Source: Cyanobium sp. WAJ14-Wanaka (GTDB lineage: Bacteria; Cyanobacteriota; Cyanobacteriia; PCC-6307; Cyanobiaceae). From it: a stretch of 64,000 bases of DNA. A model generated the notes under the pieces. That model did not search any database, had not been told where the DNA came from, and was given only the letters and a program-made list of their open reading frames with translations. The stretch is from positions 496,001-560,000 of the forward strand of contig NZ_JAGQAZ010000002.1 of NCBI RefSeq assembly GCF_024345375.1. Reading direction: 5' to 3'. Below are positions 20,721 to 28,727 of the stretch, in pieces; position 1 is the stretch's first letter; each line of letters begins with the position of its first letter. The position numbers and the translations under genes were made by a program.

Positions 20721-21785
20721 GTGCGACCCGTCCGTTTTTTGGTGCCAGGCACCACGGGCCGCTTCCGCTGCGGGGGGCTGCTGGTGGAGCTGCAAACGGC
20801 CAAGCTGGTGGGCCAGCTGGCGGCCACCGAGGTGGTCACCTACCGCCAAAGGGAACCGGGCCATCCCTTCCTGCCAGACCTGCTGCGCAAATCTTCCCCG
20901 GCTAGCCAGGCAGCAACAGAGCCCCTCTGGATTGTCAGCTGGGGTTTTGATGTGCCCCAACTCCTGCGCCAGCTGCGGGGCCGGCCCGTGGCCTACCACG
21001 CCCACAGCAGCGGCTACGGCTTTGACCTGCCGGCGGCGGTGCCGGTCCTGGCGGTGAGCCGCAACACCCTCGGCTACTGGGGAAACCGCAGCCCCCGCAG
21101 CCCCCTGCACCTGGTGCCCAATGCCCTCGAGCCCCAATGGCTGCAGCGGGGCAACCGTGTCAGCCCAGAACGCCGGCCCATTGATGTCCTGGTGCAATTA
21201 CGTAAGTCGAGCCCCTACCTGCTCAAGAAGCTGGTGCCGGCCCTGCGGGCCCAGGGCCTCAGGGTGGAGGTTCAAAGCGGCTGGGTGGATGATCTGGTCG
21301 ACCTTTTCAACAGCGCCGCCGTGGTGCTCTACGACTCCGCCGATTACTGGCGGGGCCGTGGGGTGAGTGAGGGGTTTGGCTTGCCGCCTTTAGAGGCGAT
21401 GGCCTGCGGCTGTGTGGTGTTCAGCAGCCTCAACCACGCCCTAGCCGACAGCCTTGATCCCGGCCGGCTGGGGCACCAGATCGGTGCGGGAACCCTGCAG
21501 GCAGATCTTGAACGCATCATGGCGGCCGTGGCCGATCCATTGGCTTGGCAAGCCCAGCCAGCAGAGCTGGCAGCCCTGTTGGCTGGCTGCTCCGAAGCCG
21601 CCCTATTGGAGCGTTGGCAGGCGGCCCTCAGCCAGATCAATTCCCATTGGGACCGCATCGCCGCCGGTGAGCCGCCCCTGCGGAGTCCATCGATCTTCCG
21701 GCTCAGGCTGGGCCAGCTTTTGGCGCGGCTCCAGGCCAAATTCCCAGCGCAATTGCGGGCCCGGTTCGCCAAGCTGCTGCGATGA
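20721..21785 (+). CDS. Glycosyltransferase, GT4-like
   Basis: The 354-residue product looks like a GT-B family 1/4 glycosyltransferase: an N-terminal half with GTTGRFRCGGLL, and a donor-binding half with the characteristic E-x7-E region (GVSEGFGLPPLEAMACGCVVF, near residue 218). Donor and acceptor cannot be assigned. The start is GTG 20721, directly abutting the heme oxygenase stop, and the 3' end overlaps pcrA by 4 bases (ATGA), so it is embedded in a coupled transcript with genes of unrelated function. It is a plausible surface-glycan enzyme given the other sugar genes here. Confidence 0.85.
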   Translation: MRPVRFLVPGTTGRFRCGGLLVELQTAKLVGQLAATEVVTYRQREPGHPFLPDLLRKSSPASQAATEPLWIVSWGFDVPQLLRQLRGRPVAYHAHSSGYGFDLPAAVPVLAVSRNTLGYWGNRSPRSPLHLVPNALEPQWLQRGNRVSPERRPIDVLVQLRKSSPYLLKKLVPALRAQGLRVEVQSGWVDDLVDLFNSAAVVLYDSADYWRGRGVSEGFGLPPLEAMACGCVVFSSLNHALADSLDPGRLGHQIGAGTLQADLERIMAAVADPLAWQAQPAELAALLAGCSEAALLERWQAALSQINSHWDRIAAGEPPLRSPSIFRLRLGQLLARLQAKFPAQLRARFAKLLR

Positions 21786-24196
21786 GCGCATTTCTAGCTG
21801 GCCTCAACGATGCCCAGCGACGGGCAGTTGATCACCACACCGGTCCCCTGCTGGTGGTGGCGGGCGCTGGCAGTGGCAAAACCCGCGCCCTAACCCACCG
21901 CATTGCCCACCTGATTGGCCACCACGGCGCCGATCCGGCCCATCTGTTGGCGGTCACCTTCACCAACAAGGCTGCCCGGGAGATGAAGGAGCGGCTCGAG
22001 CTGCTGCTGGCCCAAAAGCTGGCCCAGAGCCAGTTCGGCCAGCCCTGGAGCACCCTGCCCCTGGCGGAGCAACGCCAACTGCGCAGCCGCATCTACCGCG
22101 AGGTGATCAAGGACCTCTGGATCGGCACCTTCCACGCCCTGTTTGCCCGCCTGCTGCGCTTCGATATCGACAAATACCAGGACCCGGAGGGCCTGACCTG
22201 GACCCGCCAGTTCTCGATCTACGACGAGAACGACGTCCAGAGCCTGATCAAGGAGATCGTCACCAAGGAGCTGCAGCTCGATCCCAAGCGCTTTGAGCCC
22301 AAAAAGGTGCGTTGGGCAATCAGCAATACCAAAAACCAGGGGTGGCTGCCCGAGCAGCTGGAGGCCGATGCCGGCGGCGGCCAGCGGGGCAAGTTGATGG
22401 CTGAGACCTACCGCCGTTACCGGCGGGCCCTGGCCGCCAATAACGCTCTCGATTTTGACGACCTACTGCTGCTGCCGGTGCAGCTCCTGCGCCAAAACGA
22501 GCAGATCCGCAGCTACTGGCATCGGCGTTTTCGCCACGTGCTCGTGGATGAATACCAGGACACCAACCGCACCCAGTACGACCTGATCAAGCTGCTGGTC
22601 ACCGATGGCAAGGACCCAGACACCTACAACGACTGGGAGGGCCGCTCCGTGTTTGTGGTGGGTGATGCCGACCAAAGCATCTACAGCTTCAGGGCCGCCG
22701 ATTTCACGATCCTGATGGGCTTCCAGGACGACTTCGGCGACGGTGCCCCCGATCTGGCCACCAAAACGATGGTCAAGTTGGAGGAGAACTACCGCTCCAC
22801 CGCCACGATCCTGGAGGCGGCCAATGCCCTGATCGCCCACAACTCCGAGCGGATCGACAAGGTGCTCCGCCCCACCCGCGGCGAAGGCGAATTGATTTCC
22901 CTGACCCGCTGCGACGACGAAATCGCCGAGGCAGAGGCGGTGGTGCACCGCATGCGCATGCTCGAGGCGGCCCACCCCGACCTCAACTGGGGTGACATGG
23001 CCACCCTCTACCGCACCAATGCCCAGTCGCGGGCCATGGAGGAGGCCCTGGTGCGCTGGGGGATCCCCTACGTGGTGGTGGGTGGCCTGCGCTTCTACGA
23101 CCGGCGCGAAATCAAGGACGTACTGGCCTACCTCAAGTTGTTGGTCAATCCCTCCGACACCGTCAGCCTGCTGCGGGTGCTGAACGTGCCCAAGCGAGGT
23201 ATTGGCAAAACCACAATCGAACGGCTCACCGATGCCTCCAACCAGCTGGGCATTCCCCTCTGGGATGTGGTCAGTGATGCGGAGGCGGTGCGCTCCCTGG
23301 GGGGCCGTTCAGCCAAGGGTCTGCTGCAGTTCCATGGGCTGATCAGTGATCTCCAGGCCCGCAGCCAGGACATCGCCCCCTCGGAGCTGGTGCAGCGGGT
23401 GATGGAGCAGAGCGGCTATGTGGCCGAGCTGATTGCCGATGGCACCGATGAGGCGGAAGATCGCCGCCGCAACCTCAACGAATTGGTCAACGCGGCGCTG
23501 CAATACCAGGAGGAAAACGAGGAGGGCTCCCTCGAGGATTTCCTGGCCTCGGCTGCCCTAGCCAGTGATGCCGACAGCAAGGACACCGAGCAAAACCGGG
23601 TCACGTTGATGACCCTCCATGCCAGCAAGGGCCTGGAATTTCCCGTGGTCTTTTTGGTGGGCCTGGAGCAGGGGCTGTTCCCCAGCTATCGCTCCCTGGA
23701 GGATCCCTCCGCCCTGGAGGAGGAGCGGCGCCTTTGTTATGTGGGCCTGACCCGCGCCAAGGAGCGCCTATTTCTCTCCCACGCCAGCGAGCGCCGGCTC
23801 TGGGGCGGCATGCGAGAGGCGGCCCTGCCCTCGGTGTTTTTGTCTGAATTGCCCACGGAGCTGATCCAGGGCGACATCCCCCGCAGCGGCGGCGCCGCAA
23901 TTCGGCGCGACCAGCGTATGGAGCGGCTCACCCGGGTGGATCGGGAGGAATCCCAGCAGGTGGCGGCTGGCGGCGAGGCAGGAGCGCCGGCCAATGCGGT
24001 GCGGCGGCGCTCGGCCGGTCCGGTCGCCGGCAAGGCCTGGGCAGTGGGTGATCGCCTGCGCCACAGCGCCTTTGGCGAAGGCCATGTCACCCACCTGTTT
24101 GGCAGCGGCGAAAAGATCTCGATTGCAGTGAAGTTCTCGGGCATGGGCCCCAAAATCCTCGATCCGCGCCTGGCACCGATTGAGCCACTCCAGTGA
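21782..24196 (+). CDS. pcrA: ATP-dependent DNA helicase, UvrD/PcrA family
   Basis: This SF1A helicase unwinds DNA 3'-to-5' in repair and in removal of RecA filaments. The 804-residue product has the motifs in order: Walker A GAGSGKTRALTHRI (near residue 27), TFTNKAAREMKER, Walker B VDEYQDTNRTQYD, VGDADQSIYSFRAAD, EENYRSTATIL, the long 2B insertion, and LMTLHASKGLEFPVVF with VGLTRAKERLFLSHA near residue 650. The C-terminal tail carries the small PcrA-type domain. Four-base overlaps join it to the glycosyltransferase upstream (ATGA) and to cca downstream (GTGA). Confidence 0.95.
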   Translation: MSAFLAGLNDAQRRAVDHHTGPLLVVAGAGSGKTRALTHRIAHLIGHHGADPAHLLAVTFTNKAAREMKERLELLLAQKLAQSQFGQPWSTLPLAEQRQLRSRIYREVIKDLWIGTFHALFARLLRFDIDKYQDPEGLTWTRQFSIYDENDVQSLIKEIVTKELQLDPKRFEPKKVRWAISNTKNQGWLPEQLEADAGGGQRGKLMAETYRRYRRALAANNALDFDDLLLLPVQLLRQNEQIRSYWHRRFRHVLVDEYQDTNRTQYDLIKLLVTDGKDPDTYNDWEGRSVFVVGDADQSIYSFRAADFTILMGFQDDFGDGAPDLATKTMVKLEENYRSTATILEAANALIAHNSERIDKVLRPTRGEGELISLTRCDDEIAEAEAVVHRMRMLEAAHPDLNWGDMATLYRTNAQSRAMEEALVRWGIPYVVVGGLRFYDRREIKDVLAYLKLLVNPSDTVSLLRVLNVPKRGIGKTTIERLTDASNQLGIPLWDVVSDAEAVRSLGGRSAKGLLQFHGLISDLQARSQDIAPSELVQRVMEQSGYVAELIADGTDEAEDRRRNLNELVNAALQYQEENEEGSLEDFLASAALASDADSKDTEQNRVTLMTLHASKGLEFPVVFLVGLEQGLFPSYRSLEDPSALEEERRLCYVGLTRAKERLFLSHASERRLWGGMREAALPSVFLSELPTELIQGDIPRSGGAAIRRDQRMERLTRVDREESQQVAAGGEAGAPANAVRRRSAGPVAGKAWAVGDRLRHSAFGEGHVTHLFGSGEKISIAVKFSGMGPKILDPRLAPIEPLQ

Positions 24197-25431
24197 AGGA
24201 GATGCCGGGGGTGCCGCCGGATTTAATCGGCCTGCTGACCGAGGCAGCAGCAGGGATGCACTTGGCCCTGGTGGGTGGGGCGGTGCGAGATCTGCTGCTG
24301 CACCGGCTGCACAACGACCCCTGGCGGGGGCTGCCGGATCTGGATCTGGTGGTGGAGGGTTCGGCCCCTGAGCTGGTGCGCCAGTTGGCCTCCAGCTTGG
24401 CCGCTGGGGCCGGCGTCCTGAAGGCTTCCAGGGAGCATGGGGCCTACGGCACCGTGGAGCTGGAGCTGGAAGTGGCCGGCCAGCTGCTGCTCTTGGATGT
24501 GGCCACGGCCCGCCGGGAGATCTATCCCCAATTGGCGGAAAATCCCCAGGTGAGCTTCGGGTGCCTGGCCGACGATCTGGCCCGCCGCGATTTCACGATC
24601 AATGCCATCGCCCTGGATCTGACCAGCTCAGCCCTGCTGGATCCCCATGGCGGCCAGGCGGATTTGCAGGCCCGGCAGTTGCGCTTTTTGCATGGCGGCA
24701 GCCTCGCCGATGACCCCACCCGGCTGGTTCGGGCCGCCCGCTATGGGGCCCGTCTTGGTTTTGAGCTGGCTCCAGAGAGCCTGCAGCAGGTGCAAGCCAC
24801 CCTGAAGGCCTGGCCCTGGCAGTGGCGGCTGGGGGATCGGCCCGACCAGGCACCGCCGGCCCTGGCCACCCGCCTGCGGATGGAGTTGGAGCTGCTGCTT
24901 GAGCGCGAACCCTGGCTCAAGGCCCTGGAGCTTTTGCAGGGCTGGGGCGGCATGGCGCTGCTCGATCCCCAGTTGCAGGCCGACCGTTTTTGGCGGCTGC
25001 GCCTGAATTGGGCCCAGAGGGCCGGATTGCCATTGCTGGTGGCCCTGGTGGCCTGCGCCCAGCAGCCCCTGGCCCTGGCCGAGCGGCTGCAATTGCCCCA
25101 CCGCCAGCACAGGTTGTTGACTGCGGCCCAAGCCCTGCTGCAGCGGCTTGGGGCCCTAGAAAACCCTGCCGCCCTCTCGGTGCCCCAGTGGTGCGAGCTG
25201 CTGGAGGCACCTGGCTGCCCAGCGGAAGCGGTGGCCCTGCTGCTGGTCAGCACGGCCGGCCGCAGACCCCGCTGGCGCCGCCCCCTGCTGCGCTGGTGGT
25301 TGCGCTGGCGCCAGCTGCAGGCCCCGATCAGTGCCCACCAATTGATCGCTGAAGGAATCCAGCCGGGCCCCGAATTGGGGGCCCGGCTGCGCCAGGCCCG
25401 GGCGACGCTCCTGCAAAGTGAGCGCAGCTAA
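24193..25431 (+). CDS. cca: tRNA nucleotidyltransferase (CCA-adding / poly(A) polymerase family, class II)
   Basis: This enzyme adds all or part of the 3' CCA to tRNAs, needed here because tRNA-Arg at 5747 lacks an encoded CCA. The 412-residue product shows the class II head LVGGAVRDLLL near residue 25, the catalytic DLDLVVEG, the RRDFTINAIALDL motif and the DDPTRLVRAARYGARLGF neck. Bacteria can split CC- and A-adding activities between two such proteins, and sequence alone does not tell which this is. The start GTG 24193 overlaps the pcrA stop. Confidence 0.88.
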   Translation: MKEMPGVPPDLIGLLTEAAAGMHLALVGGAVRDLLLHRLHNDPWRGLPDLDLVVEGSAPELVRQLASSLAAGAGVLKASREHGAYGTVELELEVAGQLLLLDVATARREIYPQLAENPQVSFGCLADDLARRDFTINAIALDLTSSALLDPHGGQADLQARQLRFLHGGSLADDPTRLVRAARYGARLGFELAPESLQQVQATLKAWPWQWRLGDRPDQAPPALATRLRMELELLLEREPWLKALELLQGWGGMALLDPQLQADRFWRLRLNWAQRAGLPLLVALVACAQQPLALAERLQLPHRQHRLLTAAQALLQRLGALENPAALSVPQWCELLEAPGCPAEAVALLLVSTAGRRPRWRRPLLRWWLRWRQLQAPISAHQLIAEGIQPGPELGARLRQARATLLQSERS

Positions 25432-25450
25432 TGGGAGCACTCCTGCAACC

Positions 25451-26215
25451 ATGACTTCCCCCAGGGCCGTGGTGGCGGTGCCGGCGCGGCTGGAATCCTC
25501 GAGGCTGCCCGGCAAGGTGATGGCCGATATCGGTGGTAAGCCGATGTTGCGCCATGTGCTCGAGCGCTGCGCCCTGGCCAAGGGGGTGGCGGCCGTAATT
25601 GCTTGCACCGATAGCGAGCTGGTGCAGCGCCACGCCCAAGACTGGGGCTTTGACGCCCTGCTGACTCCGGCCAGCTGCGCTTCAGGAAGTGAACGGCTGG
25701 CCTCGGTGCTGGCAGAGCTAGTGGCCGCCGCTGGCGGCGAGCCAGAAGACACCCTGGTGATCAATGTGCAGGGCGACCAGCCCCTGCTGGATCCCACGAT
25801 CATCGAAACCATGGTCGAGCAGTTCGCAGCTCGCCATAAACCCCAGGTTTTGACGCCGGTCTATGCCCTGGGGCCAGACAAACTCCACGACCCCAATGTG
25901 GTGAAGGTGCTGCGGGCCGCCGATGGCCGGGCCATTACCTTTTCGCGCAGCGCCCTGCCCCATGTGCGGGATGTGCCGCCGGAGCTGTGGCACCAGCACT
26001 GCCCCTACTGGGGCCATGTGGGCATGTATGGCTACCGCGCCGACGTGCTGGCGGGCTGGAACCAGCTGCCGATCTCGCAGCTTGAGGGCCTCGAAAAGCT
26101 GGAGCAGTTGCGCCTGGTGGAGGCGGGCATCCCCTTGCATACCTTTGTGGTGGACGGGGATTGCTTCTCAGTCGACACCCAGGACCAACTGGAGCTGGCC
26201 CGGCGACTGGCCTAG
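25451..26215 (+). CDS. kdsB: CMP-KDO synthetase (3-deoxy-manno-octulosonate cytidylyltransferase)
   Basis: KdsB activates KDO with CTP to CMP-KDO, the donor used by WaaA (56669). The 254-residue product begins MTSPRAVVAVPARLESSRLPGKVM, with the sugar-nucleotidyltransferase loop PARLESSRLPGKV, and contains NVQGDQPL and HVGMYGYRADVL typical of KdsB. The ATG at 25451 is preferred to a GTG at 25418 that would extend into cca. It converges on kdsC, the gene for the step before KDO activation, leaving a 27-bp gap; all four KDO-specific enzymes lie within 3.3 kb. Confidence 0.95.
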   Translation: MTSPRAVVAVPARLESSRLPGKVMADIGGKPMLRHVLERCALAKGVAAVIACTDSELVQRHAQDWGFDALLTPASCASGSERLASVLAELVAAAGGEPEDTLVINVQGDQPLLDPTIIETMVEQFAARHKPQVLTPVYALGPDKLHDPNVVKVLRAADGRAITFSRSALPHVRDVPPELWHQHCPYWGHVGMYGYRADVLAGWNQLPISQLEGLEKLEQLRLVEAGIPLHTFVVDGDCFSVDTQDQLELARRLA

Positions 26216-26242
26216 GGCTTGGGCAGGGCTGGCCTGGCCTGG

Positions 26243-26788
26243 TTAAACGTTTTTATCGCGCCAGCCGGAGCGGTTGAGCTCCTGCCACTGGCCCCGGCGC
26301 TCCAATAGCTGTTCGGCGAGTTCGCGAACTGCCCCATGGCCGCCGCGGCTTTTCAGCACCCAGTCGGCCCTTCTCCGCAGACCCCGCGCCCCATCGGCTG
26401 GACACACCAGCAACCCCGTGGCCGGCCTGACGGTCAGGTCGTTGAGGTCGTCGCCGATGAAGGCCGTCGCCTCAACCGGCAGCTGCAGTTGGTGCTGCAG
26501 ATCCTCCAATGCGGCCAACTTGTCGCCGACCCCCACCAGGCAATGGCGAATGTCGAGGTGGGCGGCGCGCTGTTCGATCGCCCCACTGCGGCCGCCGCTG
26601 AGGAAGGCCACCTCCACCCCAGCCCGCTGCAGCATCCGAATCGCCAGGCCATCGCGCACGTTGAAACGCTTCACCACCCGGCCCGCTTCGTCGTAGTGGA
26701 GGCCGCCATCGGTGAGCACCCCATCCACATCACAGACCAACAGCTCGATGGCACGGAAGCGGGAAGCAAGCAGCAGGTGGCGAATCAC
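26243..26788 (-). CDS. kdsC: 3-deoxy-D-manno-octulosonate 8-phosphate phosphatase
   Basis: KdsC removes the phosphate from KDO-8-phosphate to give KDO. The 181-residue product is a compact HAD phosphatase with DxDxV motif I (CDVDGVLTDGG, near residue 20), motif II FLSGGRS, and motif IV FIGDDLNDL, and lacks a large cap domain, as expected for this subfamily. The start is GTG 26788, 33 bp after the kdsA stop. Gene order on the minus strand is kdsD-kdsA-kdsC. Confidence 0.95.
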   Translation of the reverse strand: MIRHLLLASRFRAIELLVCDVDGVLTDGGLHYDEAGRVVKRFNVRDGLAIRMLQRAGVEVAFLSGGRSGAIEQRAAHLDIRHCLVGVGDKLAALEDLQHQLQLPVEATAFIGDDLNDLTVRPATGLLVCPADGARGLRRRADWVLKSRGGHGAVRELAEQLLERRGQWQELNRSGWRDKNV

Positions 26789-26821
26789 AAACAGAGATCC
26801 TTGGCAGGCAGGGAGCTGGAT

Positions 26822-27652
26822 TTAAAGAATTGAAGGGGCCAACCCCTGAGCCACCACCTCGCGGATCGCCAGCAGTTGGCGCAGCAGGGGCTTGAGGCGA
26901 TGCAACGGCACCATGTTGGGGCCATCGCTGAGGGCCTCCTCCGGGTTGGGATGGACCTCCAAAAACAGCCCATCGACCCCCACGGCCATGGCAGCTCGGG
27001 CCAGGGGCGCCACAAATTCCCGTTGACCTCCTGAGCTGCTGCCCCGCCCGCCCGGTTGCTGCACCGCATGGGTGGCATCGAAAATCACCGGGCAGCCGAG
27101 GGCCTGGAGCTGGGGCAGGCTGCGGTAATCCACCACCAGGGTGTTGTAGCCAAAGCTGTTGCCCCGCTCGGTCAGCCAGAGCCGGCCGCTAGCTGGATCC
27201 AGCCCCAACTCCTTGAACTTGGCCACCACCTGGGCCATGTCCCAGGGGGCCAGGAATTGGCCCTTTTTCACATTCACCACCTTGCTGGTGCCGGCAACGG
27301 CCCTGGCGGCGGCCTCGAGCAGGTCGGTTTGGCGGCAGAGGAAGGCGGGTATCTGCAACACATCCACCACCTCAGCCACGGCAGCGGCCTGGTGGCTTTC
27401 GTGGATGTCGGTGAGCACTTTTAGCCCCAGGCTGCTCTTCACCTCCTGCAGGATCGCCAGGCCGCCATCAACCCCCGGTCCACGGAAGGAGGCGCCGGAG
27501 CTGCGGTTGGCCTTATCGAAACTGGCCTTAAACACGTAGGTGATGCCCAGCTCCTGGCAGATCGCCTGCACCTGCTCGGCCACTGACAGCACCAGCTCCC
27601 GGCTTTCGATCACGCACGGACCGGCGATCAAGGTGAGGGGCTTGGCGGCCAT
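26822..27652 (-). CDS. kdsA: 3-deoxy-8-phosphooctulonate synthase (KDO-8-phosphate synthase)
   Basis: KdsA condenses arabinose-5-phosphate with phosphoenolpyruvate to KDO-8-phosphate. The 276-residue product has the family's opening [14 protein letters not shown], the [12 protein letters not shown] loop that binds PEP, LTDIHE, and the [13 protein letters not shown] segment. The Cys at GPC would make this a candidate for the metal-dependent class, though that also depends on other positions. The ATG at 27652 overlaps the last base of the kdsD stop, so the two are coupled. Confidence 0.97.
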   Translation of the reverse strand: MAAKPLTLIAGPCVIESRELVLSVAEQVQAICQELGITYVFKASFDKANRSSGASFRGPGVDGGLAILQEVKSSLGLKVLTDIHESHQAAAVAEVVDVLQIPAFLCRQTDLLEAAARAVAGTSKVVNVKKGQFLAPWDMAQVVAKFKELGLDPASGRLWLTERGNSFGYNTLVVDYRSLPQLQALGCPVIFDATHAVQQPGGRGSSSGGQREFVAPLARAAMAVGVDGLFLEVHPNPEEALSDGPNMVPLHRLKPLLRQLLAIREVVAQGLAPSIL

Positions 27653-28671
27653 CAGCTCTGGTTGGAGGTGAACCCAGCCTGCACCAGATCGTGGAGGCGC
27701 AACAGTCCCAGCAGTTTCTCGCTGTTTTGGGGATCAACCACGGGCAGCACGGAAATGGCCTGGCGGGGATTGCGCTCCATCAACTCCAGGGCCTCTGCCG
27801 CCAGGGCCCCAGGTGTGGTGGTGATTGGTGCGACGGTGGCCATCTCCAGGGCGGTGATCCCGGCCCATTCCTGGGGTCCGTGGCGCTGGAGGGTGCGGCG
27901 CAGGTCGCCATCGGTGATCAGGCCGCCCAACTGGCCTCGATCCCTTGAGCCATGCACCCAGGCGGCACCGAGGCTTCCCCGAGCTGGGCTGCCCTCGGTG
28001 AGCTTGGCGATCACCTCCGGCAGGCGGGCCTGGGGGTTGAGCGGACTGAGTTCGGCGGCTGGCACCATCAAATCGGCCACGGTCAGGGTCAGTTGGCGGC
28101 CCAGGGCACCAGCCGGGTGGTTGATGGCGAAATCCTCTGGGGAGATGCCGCAGCGCTCCATCCAGACCGCCGCCAGGGCATCGCCGATCGCCATCGCCAC
28201 GGCTGTGCTGGCCGTGGGGGCGAGATTCAGGGGGCAGACCTCCCTGTCCACAGAGCCGTCGAGGGCCACATCACAACCTGCCGCCAGGCTGGAGTTGAGC
28301 CGGCCCACCAGGGCAATGCGGCCGGTGCCGCGCCGCTTCAGGTGGGGAAGGATTGCCAGCAGTTCTTCCGTTTCGCCGCTGTTGGAGAGCAGCAGGGCCA
28401 CGTCGTCGGCAGCCACGATGCCCAGGTCGCCATGGAGGGCGTCGGTGGGATTTAAAAACACCGCCGTTAGGCCGATCGAGCAAAAGGTGGCAGCAATTTT
28501 GCGGGCCACGATGCCGCTTTTGCCCACCCCAGTCACCACCAACTTGCCCCGGCGCTCCCGGCAGTTGTTCAACAGGCTGAGGGCTGCTTCCACCTGGTCA
28601 CTGTCCAGGCGCTGGGCCGCCGCCGCAATCGCCGCCGCCTCCTCCTCCAAACAGCGGGTCAGGGCAGACAA
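27652..28671 (-). CDS. kdsD: Arabinose-5-phosphate isomerase (KpsF/GutQ family)
   Basis: KdsD converts ribulose-5-phosphate to arabinose-5-phosphate, the committed precursor of KDO. The 339-residue product has an N-terminal SIS domain ([19 protein letters not shown] near residue 45; [12 protein letters not shown]) and two C-terminal CBS repeats (the [12 protein letters not shown] region and [19 protein letters not shown]). It is the first gene of kdsD-kdsA-kdsC, following a 56-bp gap after the selD fusion on the same strand. Confidence 0.95.
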   Translation of the reverse strand: MSALTRCLEEEAAAIAAAAQRLDSDQVEAALSLLNNCRERRGKLVVTGVGKSGIVARKIAATFCSIGLTAVFLNPTDALHGDLGIVAADDVALLLSNSGETEELLAILPHLKRRGTGRIALVGRLNSSLAAGCDVALDGSVDREVCPLNLAPTASTAVAMAIGDALAAVWMERCGISPEDFAINHPAGALGRQLTLTVADLMVPAAELSPLNPQARLPEVIAKLTEGSPARGSLGAAWVHGSRDRGQLGGLITDGDLRRTLQRHGPQEWAGITALEMATVAPITTTPGALAAEALELMERNPRQAISVLPVVDPQNSEKLLGLLRLHDLVQAGFTSNQS

Positions 28672-28727
28672 GTGAAATGGCCGTGGATGGGGGCGATTCT
28701 CCCACCAGGCTGCCTAGGGCGGGCTTT

